A stretch of DNA of 44,252 bases from Hyphomicrobiales bacterium (GTDB lineage Bacteria > Pseudomonadota > Alphaproteobacteria > Rhizobiales > Xanthobacteraceae). Each line of letters begins with the position of its first letter. Position 1 is the first letter of the stretch. This document shows positions 8,224 to 16,012 of this stretch, in pieces. Location of the stretch: NCBI GenBank assembly GCA_021323775.1, contig JAJPKK010000139.1, positions 1 to 44,252 on the forward strand, given 5' to 3'. The notes under the pieces are model-generated. The model saw only the letters and a program-made list of their open reading frames with translations, was not told the DNA's origin and did not search any database. Made by a program: the position numbers and the translations under genes.

Positions 8224-9532
8224 TTTTTCGACATCGCCGACGCCCGTCGAGCCAACCTTCGATTCCTTCGACGACAGCGCAGCCGACGAGACGGTGGCGC
8301 AGCCGCACAATCACGTGCCGATTTCGACCGCCTACGCGAAGGGGACAGGACGCCGGATCAGGTTCGCGGCGGCCATTCTCGCCGTTGCCTTGGCGGCGGC
8401 CTTCGTGTTCGTCCAGCAGATCAAGTTGCGCAAGGACACGGCGCTCGCAAGCGAAACCGCGGCCCGAGCCGAGGAAGCGCCGCCCGTCGAGGTGATAAGG
8501 GTCGATATGGCGCCGCCGACCCAGACGCTGACCCTGCCAGGAGAAACGCGGGGCTGGTATAATTCGACCATCTATGCGCGGGTCAGCGGCTATGTGGCGA
8601 AATGGATCGCCGACATCGGCGACCGGGTGAAGAAGGATCAGGTGCTGGCGACGATCGACACGCCGGAACTGGACGCCCAGCTCGAGGCCGCGCAAGCCCA
8701 GCTCAAGGCCTCCGAAGCGGAGGTGAAGGTCAGAGAGGCGGATGTCGAGTTCGCCAAGACGACTTACGACCGGTGGCAGGGCTCCCCCAAGGGAGTCGTG
8801 TCGGAGCAGGAACGCGAGGACAAGAAGGCGCGCTATGCAATGGCCATCGCCCAGTTGAATGCGGCGCGCGCGCGCGTGGCGCTCGACCAGGCCAATGTGG
8901 ACCGGCTGTCCTTTCAAACCAGCTTCAAGCAGGTCACCGCACCCTATGAAGGCGTGATCACAGATCGCCGCGTGGACATCGGGGACCTGGTGACCGCCGG
9001 CAGCGGCACAAACATAACCCCGCTTTACGGGATCGCGCAGTCGGAACAGATCCGCGTGTTCGTAAACGTTCCCCAGGCGGCGAGCGCCGAGATCGGCGAC
9101 GGCACGCCGGCGCAGGTCACTGCTGGCGAATATGCGAACCGGACTTTCGAGGGAAAGGTCACGAGGACCAGCAAGTCGATCGATCGGCGCGCCCGGACGC
9201 TGCGCGTCGAAGTCGACCTGGCCAACGACGATCGTGCTCTCGTTCCCGGCATGTATGTTCAGGTTGCATTCCACCTCAAGCCGACGAGTTTCGTACAGGT
9301 TCCGGCGAGCGCATTGCTGTTCCGCGCAGCCGGTCCGCAGGTGGCGGTCATCGATGACAATGGAACGGTGAAATTCCAGGACGTGACGATCGCTCGCGAC
9401 AACGGCAATTTCGTCGAGCTCGCGTCCGGCCTCTCCCCAGGCCAGAGGGTTGCTCTCAACATCAGCAACCAGATCGCAGAGGGCGATCGGGTTACGGTGC
9501 GGGAAGAGGCCAAGACGGCGCAGGCGAGGTAG
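8180..9532 (+). CDS. RND efflux periplasmic adaptor (membrane fusion protein)
   Basis: This is a 450-residue adaptor of the HlyD/AcrA family. It has a cytoplasmic N-terminus of about 55 residues, one TM helix (FAAAILAVALAAAFVFV), a lipoyl-like half (VSGYVAKWIADIGDRVKKDQVLATID), an alpha-helical hairpin rich in Ala/Gln/Glu, the second lipoyl half (VTAPYEGVITDRRVDIGDLV), a beta-barrel and a membrane-proximal end (VPASALLFRAAG). It bridges the RND permease to the outer-membrane channel. AGGAGG at 8169-8174, five bases before ATG 8180, fixes the start inside the permease gene. An upstream start at 8078 would lie deep in the permease and lacks such a site. Anchoring is by a TM helix, not a lipobox. 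Confidence 0.94.
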   Translation: MNCPREGAHPVRQSDFSTSPTPVEPTFDSFDDSAADETVAQPHNHVPISTAYAKGTGRRIRFAAAILAVALAAAFVFVQQIKLRKDTALASETAARAEEAPPVEVIRVDMAPPTQTLTLPGETRGWYNSTIYARVSGYVAKWIADIGDRVKKDQVLATIDTPELDAQLEAAQAQLKASEAEVKVREADVEFAKTTYDRWQGSPKGVVSEQEREDKKARYAMAIAQLNAARARVALDQANVDRLSFQTSFKQVTAPYEGVITDRRVDIGDLVTAGSGTNITPLYGIAQSEQIRVFVNVPQAASAEIGDGTPAQVTAGEYANRTFEGKVTRTSKSIDRRARTLRVEVDLANDDRALVPGMYVQVAFHLKPTSFVQVPASALLFRAAGPQVAVIDDNGTVKFQDVTIARDNGNFVELASGLSPGQRVALNISNQIAEGDRVTVREEAKTAQAR

Positions 9533-9886
9533 CGGCGTCAGCAACGCCCTTGCGCGGTCGCCAGTCGCATTGACCGGCGCTGCCGTTTCCTCCGGCGGGG
9601 CTCGGCTTGTCCCGGCCACCGCCGTTCCGCCTGCGCTGTGCTCTCTGGCGCGCGCTTCCCCTCATATTTGAACGCCTCCGCTTAAAGGGAAATCATCGCG
9701 GTTGTACGCGGACCGGTCCGCGTCATTTGCATGGAAAAAGCGCGGCCGGCCCCTTTTCGCGTTTGAAATCCGACAATTGGGCCTTAACATCCGATTGGAT
9801 TCGCCCGCGGAATGGGGCATTGGTCGGATCGCAAATCCGCGGACCTCGGTTGCGATTGTCGAGGGGGTTAAGGGGAGCGTCAAGTA
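9533..9886. other. Intergenic gap of 354 bp between adaptor and outer-membrane factor
   Basis: No supported gene. Short frames here lack known motifs. The end of the gap holds a purine-rich ribosome binding site (GGGGAG around 9871-9876) for the outer-membrane factor. The stretch is long enough to contain a separate promoter, but no clear -35/-10 pair was identified. Confidence 0.55.
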
Positions 9887-11416
9887 ATGAGGACACCATG
9901 CCGGGCGTTGGTAGTCGCCGGCGCGTTCATTTGTCTGTCGGGATGTGCCGTTGGTCCTGACTATGAGCCTCCCGCCGTCGCCGTTCCGAAGGTCTTCGGC
10001 ACGGCATCGTTGACACCCGCGGTCCCGGCTGCGCCGATCAAGCCGGATTATGTGCGATGGTGGCAGGTCCTGCATGATCCGCAACTGAACGCGCTCATTG
10101 AGCGCGCGGTTGTATCGAACCCCGATATCGAGATTGCGCTGACGCGGGTGCAGGAAGCAAGATCGCAACAGATCGTCGTGGCCGGAGCGATGCTTCCGAC
10201 CGTGGGCGGCAGTGGAACGGTCGCGGCCGGCAGCGGCACCGACCTCACCAAAGGGCGGGTTGCGCAGTCGATCCGGGCGGGCGACACCACCACCGGCGTC
10301 AGATCGGTTTGGCAGATGGCCGGTTTCGACGCCGGCTGGGAGCTCGATCTGTTCGGCAAATACCGGCGCCAGCTCGAGGCCACTGTCGACGATACTGAGG
10401 CGCAGATGGAGCTGCGCAACGCGGTGCTGATCACCGTCATTGCCGATGTCGCTCGTAACTATCTCGACATCCGCGGGCTGCAATCGCAGTTGGAGATTGC
10501 CAAGAGCGACGTTGCGACGGCGCAGCGGACCGTCGATCTGCTCCAGACCCGGTTCGATCGCGGGCTGTCGAATGAGCTGGACCTCACCCTGGCGAAGCGG
10601 CAGCTCGCGACCGAAGAGGCGAGGCTGCCTGAACTCAACGCCGCGATTTCCGCCGCCCAAAGCCGGCTCGCAGTGCTGCTCGGCACCTATGCGGAGGATG
10701 TCGCCAGGGCAATTCAGAGCCCCGGGAAATTGCCTCGGGTCCCGGAGCGTCTGCGTGCGGGGGTGCCAGTCGATCTGCTGCGGCGGCGGCCGGATATCCG
10801 GGCAGCCGAACGCCAGCTCGCGGCTGCGACCGCGCGCATCGGGGTGGCGACCGCCGACCTGTTCCCGTCGGTGGCGCTGACGGCGGGCCTGGGCGAACAG
10901 GGCGTGACGAGGCAGGGCGCTGTTATCCCGGTGTACCCCAATCCGATCTGGTCGTTCGGTCCGGCCGCATATTGGCCGCTGCTCGATTTCGGCCGTCTCG
11001 ATGCTCTCGTCAATATCGAAGATATGCGGGCCCATGAGGCGCTTGTCTCGTACAAGAAGACGATCATCGCGGCTGTCGAGGAGGTCGATCAGGCCATCAA
11101 GCAATACCGGCTCGATCTGCAACGGCATCGGGCGCTCATTGCGGCGCTGGACGCGAGTCATCGCGCCGTCAATCTCGCCACCGAACGTTACGAGCGCGGC
11201 GTCACGGATTTTCTCAACGTGCTCGATGCGCAACGTCAGGATTATGCGCTGGAGGAACAGACGGCCATTGCGGCCGAGGTCGTCGTGCTTCGCTACGTCG
11301 CCTTCTTTAAGGCGCTGGGCGGCGGCTGGGAGCTGTACGACGTACTGCCGCCGATTCCGCCAGCCCAACCGGCCGTTGTCGCAGCCGCTCGCCGCCTGAC
11401 GAACGGCTGGCGTTAG
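9887..11416 (+). CDS. Outer-membrane efflux lipoprotein (NodT/OprM-type TolC family)
   Basis: This is a 509-residue outer-membrane factor. The signal peptide ends in the lipobox LSGC (Cys20) followed by AVGPDYEPP, the hallmark start of NodT/OprM lipoproteins. Two tandem outer-membrane efflux repeats follow: WWQVLHDPQLNALIERA...NPDIEIALTRVQEARSQ, and the second around RLRAGVPVDLLRRRPDIRAAERQLAAATARIGVA. Such proteins form trimeric channels through the outer membrane and periplasm. Together with the permease and adaptor upstream it completes a tripartite exporter. The gene order permease-adaptor-channel is not the more common adaptor-permease-channel order. No local regulator gene of TetR, MarR or LysR type is present. 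Confidence 0.94.
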   Translation: MRTPCRALVVAGAFICLSGCAVGPDYEPPAVAVPKVFGTASLTPAVPAAPIKPDYVRWWQVLHDPQLNALIERAVVSNPDIEIALTRVQEARSQQIVVAGAMLPTVGGSGTVAAGSGTDLTKGRVAQSIRAGDTTTGVRSVWQMAGFDAGWELDLFGKYRRQLEATVDDTEAQMELRNAVLITVIADVARNYLDIRGLQSQLEIAKSDVATAQRTVDLLQTRFDRGLSNELDLTLAKRQLATEEARLPELNAAISAAQSRLAVLLGTYAEDVARAIQSPGKLPRVPERLRAGVPVDLLRRRPDIRAAERQLAAATARIGVATADLFPSVALTAGLGEQGVTRQGAVIPVYPNPIWSFGPAAYWPLLDFGRLDALVNIEDMRAHEALVSYKKTIIAAVEEVDQAIKQYRLDLQRHRALIAALDASHRAVNLATERYERGVTDFLNVLDAQRQDYALEEQTAIAAEVVVLRYVAFFKALGGGWELYDVLPPIPPAQPAVVAAARRLTNGWR

Positions 11417-11436
11417 CGGTTATGACGCCGGCGTAG

Positions 11437-11521
11437 CCCCGGGTTGAGCGCAGGCGAATCCCCTGCCTGCGGTGCCGCAGGATAGGGGAGCCCCGGACTT
11501 CGCTGCGCTCAATCCGGGCTG
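11437..11521. repeat. Composite palindromic repeat (CCCGGATT type), possible terminator
   Basis: Outer arms around CCCCGGGTTGAGCGCAG (11437-11452) pair imperfectly with TCGCTGCGCTCAATCCGGG (11500-11518). An inner stem CCTGCGG/CCGCAGG nests within. It lies just after the outer-membrane factor stop. A close match of the right half recurs at 31366-31392 and a diverged one at about 27115-27195. It may end transcription of the efflux genes. Confidence 0.7.
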
Positions 11522-11620
11522 CGAACCGGGCTGCGAAGGTAAGGAGTGGCGCTTTTTGCGGCTTGGCGCACCTGACGCATTCAACTAGCTTTTTGAACAG
11601 TTCGCCAACCGGAATCGTCG

Positions 11621-12670
11621 ATGAAACCGCCGCGTCAGTTCTTCAAGCCGCTTGCCATCGGCGCGCCTGCGCCGATGCGCGACCTTCCGGTCCGGCTCGA
11701 ACGCATGATCCATTTCGTGCCGCCGCATCTGGAAAAGATGCGCAATAAGGTTCCGGACCTCATCCGCGAGGTCGATGTCGTGCTCGGCAATCTGGAGGAC
11801 GCCATTCCGGCCGACGCCAAAGAAGCAGCGCGGCATGGCTTGATCGAGATGGGCAAGGCGCATGACTATGGCGCAACCGGACTGTGGGCGCGGATCAATG
11901 CGCTCAATTCCCCGTGGGCGCTCGACGACATCGTCGAGATCGTCGCCGCCCTTGGCAACAAGCTCGACGTCATCATGCTGCCCAAAGTCGAGGGCGCATG
12001 GGACATCCACTATCTCGACCAGCTCTTGGCCCAGCTTGAGGCGCGCCATCACGCTTCAAGGCCCATCCTGATCCACGCCATTCTTGAGACAGCCGGAGGC
12101 GTCAACAACGTCGAGGCCATCGCATCGGCCTCCCCGCGCATGCACGGCATCAGCCTCGGTCCGGCGGATCTGGCGGCCTCGCGCGCGATGAAAACCACGC
12201 GCGTGGGTGGCGGGCATCCGGACTATGTGGTGCTCGCCGATGCGAAAGCTGGCGGCGCGCCGGATGGCCGCGCAGCCTTCCAGCAGGACCTGTGGCATTA
12301 CACGATCGCCAGGATGGTGGACGCCTGCAGCGCCGCAGGCATCAAGCCGTTCTATGGTCCGTTCGGCGATTTTTCCGATCCGGCGGCCTGCGAAGCGCAA
12401 TTCCGCAATTCATTCCTCATGGGCTGCGTGGGCGCATGGTCCCTGCATCCCACCCAAATCGAGATTGCCAAGCGCGTCTTCTCACCCGACCCGGCCGAAG
12501 TCGCGTTTGCAAAAAAAATCCTCGCCGCCATGCCGGACGGCAGCGGCGCCGTGATGATCGACGGCAAGATGCAAGACGATGCAACCTGGAAACAAGCCAA
12601 GGTGGTGGTCGATCTCGCGCGCCTCGTGGCGGCCAAAGATCCGGCGATGGCCGCGCTGTATGGGGTGTGA
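11621..12670 (+). CDS. HpcH/HpaI aldolase / CitE-family lyase, malyl-CoA lyase-like
   Basis: This is a 349-residue protein with the TIM-barrel motifs of the CitE/malyl-CoA lyase family: [15 protein letters not shown] (Glu59, Asp60), WARINAL (Arg91), [15 protein letters not shown] (metal-binding Glu156) and [13 protein letters not shown] (Asp183). It ends with a lid-like C-terminal region ([13 protein letters not shown]...). Members split or form malyl-CoA, beta-methylmalyl-CoA or citramalyl-CoA using Mg2+. The length suits L-malyl-CoA/beta-methylmalyl-CoA lyases (about 320-350 residues), but no pathway neighbour confirms the substrate. It stands alone on +, 200 bases after the efflux genes. 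Confidence 0.86.
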   Translation: MKPPRQFFKPLAIGAPAPMRDLPVRLERMIHFVPPHLEKMRNKVPDLIREVDVVLGNLEDAIPADAKEAARHGLIEMGKAHDYGATGLWARINALNSPWALDDIVEIVAALGNKLDVIMLPKVEGAWDIHYLDQLLAQLEARHHASRPILIHAILETAGGVNNVEAIASASPRMHGISLGPADLAASRAMKTTRVGGGHPDYVVLADAKAGGAPDGRAAFQQDLWHYTIARMVDACSAAGIKPFYGPFGDFSDPAACEAQFRNSFLMGCVGAWSLHPTQIEIAKRVFSPDPAEVAFAKKILAAMPDGSGAVMIDGKMQDDATWKQAKVVVDLARLVAAKDPAMAALYGV

Positions 12671-12765
12671 CCCGCAACAAAATTTGACTAACTGAACGTC
12701 CATTTAGCAGAATGACGGCGGAGCGCCACAATTCAGGCGTATCAGGCGTAGGATGGACGGCTAAC

Positions 12766-13098
12766 ATGAGTAAAATCCGGCGCGCGAAATATGCCATCGG
12801 CCAGGTCGTGCGGCACCGCGTCTATCCGTTCCGGGGCGTGGTGTTCGACATCGATCCCCTCTTCAGCAATACGGAGGAGTGGTACCAGTCCATTCCCTCC
12901 GAGGTGCGTCCTCACAAGGACCAGCCTTATTACCACCTGTTCGCCGAGAATGCGGAAACCGAGTATGTGGCCTATGTGTCGGAGCAGAATCTATTGCCCG
13001 ATGACTCCGGCGAGCCGGTGCGGCACCCGCAGGTCGCGGAGATTTTCATCCGCGACGACGAGGGCGGTTATCGGCCGCGCAATTCAATATTAAACTGA
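12766..13098 (+). CDS. hspQ: Heat shock protein HspQ (YccV-like hemimethylated-DNA-binding fold)
   Basis: This 110-residue protein carries the YccV/HspQ signature: AKYAIGQVVRHRVYPFRGVVFDIDP, EEWYQ, QPYYHLFAE, and YVAYVSEQNLLPD. In E. coli HspQ is a specificity-enhancing factor for the Lon protease and binds hemimethylated oriC DNA. The ATG at 12766 was chosen because homologues start just before the conserved KYAIGQ; AGGA lies about 12 bases upstream, so the site is weak. Its last nine bases overlap, tail to tail, with the end of the kinase gene on the opposite strand. Confidence 0.9.
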   Translation: MSKIRRAKYAIGQVVRHRVYPFRGVVFDIDPLFSNTEEWYQSIPSEVRPHKDQPYYHLFAENAETEYVAYVSEQNLLPDDSGEPVRHPQVAEIFIRDDEGGYRPRNSILN

Positions 13099-15744
13099 AG
13101 AAACCTCGAGCGCATTCGCTGCCGGGCAGGTGAGGCGCCAGGTCACGCCGGAGGGCGCATATTCAAGATCGACCTTACCGTCCACGCTGCGCTCCGCCAT
13201 CGTCTCCATCACAATGCTGCCGAACCCGCGCCGCTGCGGTTTCGACACTGGCGGCCCCTCCCGTTCGACCCAGCTCATCGTCAAGATGTCGCCGTCGCGC
13301 GCCCATGAGACATAGGCGCGACCTGTATCGGTCGACAGCGCCCCGTATTTCCCGGCGTTGGTCGCAAGTTCGTGAAGGGCGAGCCCGATGGCTTGCGCGG
13401 AAGCTGGCTTCAGTCGCAGCCGGGGGCCATTCAGCGCAATGCGAGAACCGATAAGATCGGCGAAATGGGCGAGCTGGGCGCGAACCAGATCCGCGATCTC
13501 GACCCCGTTCCATTCGTTGCGGACGAGCAGGTCCTGATTGGCTGACAGCGCCTGGATGCGCTCTGAGAAGCGCTCGATGAAGCCTTCGGGATTTCTGGCG
13601 GCGGTCTGGTGGGCGATGGCGTCGACGACGCTGAGCATGTTCTTGGCGCGATGGTTGATCTCGCGCATAAGGAGATGCTCTTTTTCCTCGCGCTCCTTGC
13701 GCTCGGTGACGTCCTGGACGGTGCCGATGAGGCGAACAGCCCGCTGTTCGGGCCCATCGCCCTCAAAATAAGCAACTCCACGTCCCTCCACCCAGCGGAT
13801 CGTGCCGTCTCGCCGCCGAACCCGGTACTCATGGGCGTACGCCTTCGGATTGGGGGAGTCGAGCGCTGCCTCACGGTTTGTCCAGAACCTCTCCGCGTCC
13901 TCCGGATGCACTCGTTCCATGAGCTCTTTGATCGGTACCTCGTCGGCGGTAAAATCAAAAATTTCCTTGGTGCGCGGATCCACCGAGAGCATGCGGCGGC
14001 GTAGATCGTATTGCCACCACCCAAGCTGCGTTGCATCGAACGCAAGCTGCAGGCGCTCCCTGCTCGCCTGCAGGTCATGCTCCGCCGCCCGCCGCCTGGC
14101 GGCGGCCCTTCCAAGCTCTGCCATGAGGGTGTCCACCTCAGCCACCGGGGTATCGTAGGACGGCAGCGGATCGCCCTTTCCCAAAGTGGTCGCCGCGCGC
14201 ACTGCGTGTCCGACCGAGCGTGCGATCAGGCGGCCCAGCCATGAGGCCAAGGCGACCACCAGTGCAAAGGCCGCGACCGCGGTGAAACCGATGGTCCACC
14301 ACAGCGCCCGAACCGGAGCCTCGATCAGGGCCGTAGGGGCCCACACGGCGGCCTCCCAGCCGGTCAATTCCGACCGCGCGTACGCCTCCAGCGACGGCCG
14401 CCCTTCGGAGTCGGTAAACTCGAATACGCCCACCGGTCCGGCGGAATGCCGCTGCGCTGCCAGCAGCTCCTTGCCAATGAATGCATCCTCCTGTTCCGAA
14501 CGCGCGACGATCCGGTGCGCGGCATCGGCAATGACCGCCAGCCGGCCCGGCGGCAGTTCATTGGCTGCGACCAGGCGTCCCAGCGCATGCTGATTTTGCG
14601 ACCTGCCGACGACGTAGCGGGTCTCGCCGCCGATCTCGACCGGCGCCGTGACGCCGTACATAAACTCATTGACGATGGGGGCCATGAACAGGCCGGTCAC
14701 TTGCGGTTTACCTGTCGCGAAGGTCCTCTCTACTGGTTCCGAAGCAACCGCCCTTGGCAGAGGCTTGCCGAAGGGCACAAAGGTATTGACGAGTTGCTGC
14801 ATATTGCGATCGATGAGCACGATGTTGCCGCGTTGCTGCCACGCCAGCGAGGCTTGGGCCTGGCGCTGGAATTCGGCGAAGTCGCCTTCACGGAGCGACG
14901 GCGAGGCGGCCAACGCCTGCAGTCTCTCGATCTCGCCGATGACCTCACGGTCAACTCCCGCAGCCAAAATACGGGCCTCGCTCAACAGTTCGTTCCGGCC
15001 CTCGCGGAGCTGAGCGTCAGTGACGCGCGTTCCCGCGTACACGCCGAACAGCACGAGCGGCGCAACGATTGCGCATCCGAGCATGACCTGTAGCTGCCAC
15101 AATGGCCGCGGCTTTTGGAGCGCGGGCATGGCGCCCATCCGCAAAACGATGGCGGCAGCGATGCAAAACAGGCCGACCGCGGTCGGCAGCGCAGGCGGAT
15201 CGACCGAGCTATAGAGCGCATGGATGCCTGTCAGGTAATTCAGCATGGCAAATAGCGCCATGATACCGGCAAGCCCTCCGAGCACGGTCGCCGTGAAGTG
15301 ATGCCTTTCGAAGCGGCCGACCACGAGCGAGCCGCCTGCGACCGCAATCGCCAGCGGCATCCCGTTTATCATCGCGAAGGAAGCAGCCCCGTGTCCCGGC
15401 GTCGCTGCCCGCGGCACCAGCAAGCCGTTCAATTGGTTGAAGCCCAGATCGACGCCCGCTCGATCGAGCAGATCGAGCGCAGCGACGGCGGCCACCGCAA
15501 GGCCGACCGCGAACGCAAAGCGCGAGTTCTTGCCAGGATGTACGAGAGCGGCGCCGAGGGCTGCAAGGCACATTGCCGTCGCTGGCTTCACGGTGGCGAA
15601 GCCAGAGACCCAGGTTGACAGCACCGGCCGTGAGACCCACCAACCGATGAACGCCGCGGCGCCAATCATCGCCGCAGCAAAGCCGGCAACTTGGCTTGCG
15701 CGTTGTCTCCTCAGGTTGCCGGCCTGACCAATAAGCAGCGCCAC
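13090..15744 (-). CDS. HK1: membrane sensor histidine kinase, HWE family, one PAS domain
   Basis: 884 residues. Order: multi-TM domain (about 1-215), TM helix (216-237), periplasmic sensor of about 240 residues, TM helix (480-505), one PAS_3-type domain (about 562-682, AFDATQLGWWQYDLRRRML), then the kinase. HWE marks are all present: H-box REINHRAKNML with His698, N-box LALHELATNAGKYGALS (His791, Asn796), WVE (Trp825, Glu827) and RRGFGSIVMETM. HWE kinases phosphorylate response regulators; none is adjacent. The start is GTG 15744, with GGAG five bases before, matching its three paralogues; a longer GTG frame at 15789 lacks this support. The linker AAEHDLQASRERLQ is a hybrid of those flanking the PAS array in HK4. 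The 3' end overlaps hspQ by nine bases. Confidence 0.93.
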   Translation of the reverse strand: MALLIGQAGNLRRQRASQVAGFAAAMIGAAAFIGWWVSRPVLSTWVSGFATVKPATAMCLAALGAALVHPGKNSRFAFAVGLAVAAVAALDLLDRAGVDLGFNQLNGLLVPRAATPGHGAASFAMINGMPLAIAVAGGSLVVGRFERHHFTATVLGGLAGIMALFAMLNYLTGIHALYSSVDPPALPTAVGLFCIAAAIVLRMGAMPALQKPRPLWQLQVMLGCAIVAPLVLFGVYAGTRVTDAQLREGRNELLSEARILAAGVDREVIGEIERLQALAASPSLREGDFAEFQRQAQASLAWQQRGNIVLIDRNMQQLVNTFVPFGKPLPRAVASEPVERTFATGKPQVTGLFMAPIVNEFMYGVTAPVEIGGETRYVVGRSQNQHALGRLVAANELPPGRLAVIADAAHRIVARSEQEDAFIGKELLAAQRHSAGPVGVFEFTDSEGRPSLEAYARSELTGWEAAVWAPTALIEAPVRALWWTIGFTAVAAFALVVALASWLGRLIARSVGHAVRAATTLGKGDPLPSYDTPVAEVDTLMAELGRAAARRRAAEHDLQASRERLQLAFDATQLGWWQYDLRRRMLSVDPRTKEIFDFTADEVPIKELMERVHPEDAERFWTNREAALDSPNPKAYAHEYRVRRRDGTIRWVEGRGVAYFEGDGPEQRAVRLIGTVQDVTERKEREEKEHLLMREINHRAKNMLSVVDAIAHQTAARNPEGFIERFSERIQALSANQDLLVRNEWNGVEIADLVRAQLAHFADLIGSRIALNGPRLRLKPASAQAIGLALHELATNAGKYGALSTDTGRAYVSWARDGDILTMSWVEREGPPVSKPQRRGFGSIVMETMAERSVDGKVDLEYAPSGVTWRLTCPAANALEVSSV

Positions 15745-15814
15745 GTAGGCTCCGAAAGTCAAACCGCAGCCGCACGGCATGGTCGGCACCGACGACGCCC
15801 GCCGGCGACGCCTC

Positions 15815-15872
15815 CAAGATAAGCATTTGCCGGGACTGCGCTATCTCTTTGCAACATTTTATTCGGAACGAA
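15815..15872 (-). promoter_or_regulatory. Conserved leader block upstream of HK1
   Basis: Read on +, the block runs from GATAAGCATTTGC through CTTTGCAACATTTTATT to CGGAACGAAGC. The same succession (ATAAGCA, GGAC, CTTTGC or CTATG, A/T tract, CGGAAC) occurs upstream of HK2 and HK4. It lies about 70-130 bases before the HK1 start, where a promoter or leader would sit. No standard -35/-10 pair was assigned; function is inferred only from conservation. Confidence 0.5.
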
Positions 15873-16012
15873 GCAACTTGGGGTGACGGAGCGGATTGCG
15901 GTGACCACGAGTTGCGAAATCTTTCCTTCCCTCAAAGTTCCCTCAAGCTTCGCATGGTCCCTTGCACATCCGCGCAGGCAGTGCGCAAATGCGGCGGCTA
16001 CAAGCCTCGCCT

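Noticed and set aside
9662-11368. Minus-strand open frame of 568 codons opposite the outer-membrane factor
   Set aside because: The plus strand has an unmistakable lipobox and NodT/OprM repeats; the minus frame has neither motif nor start signal.
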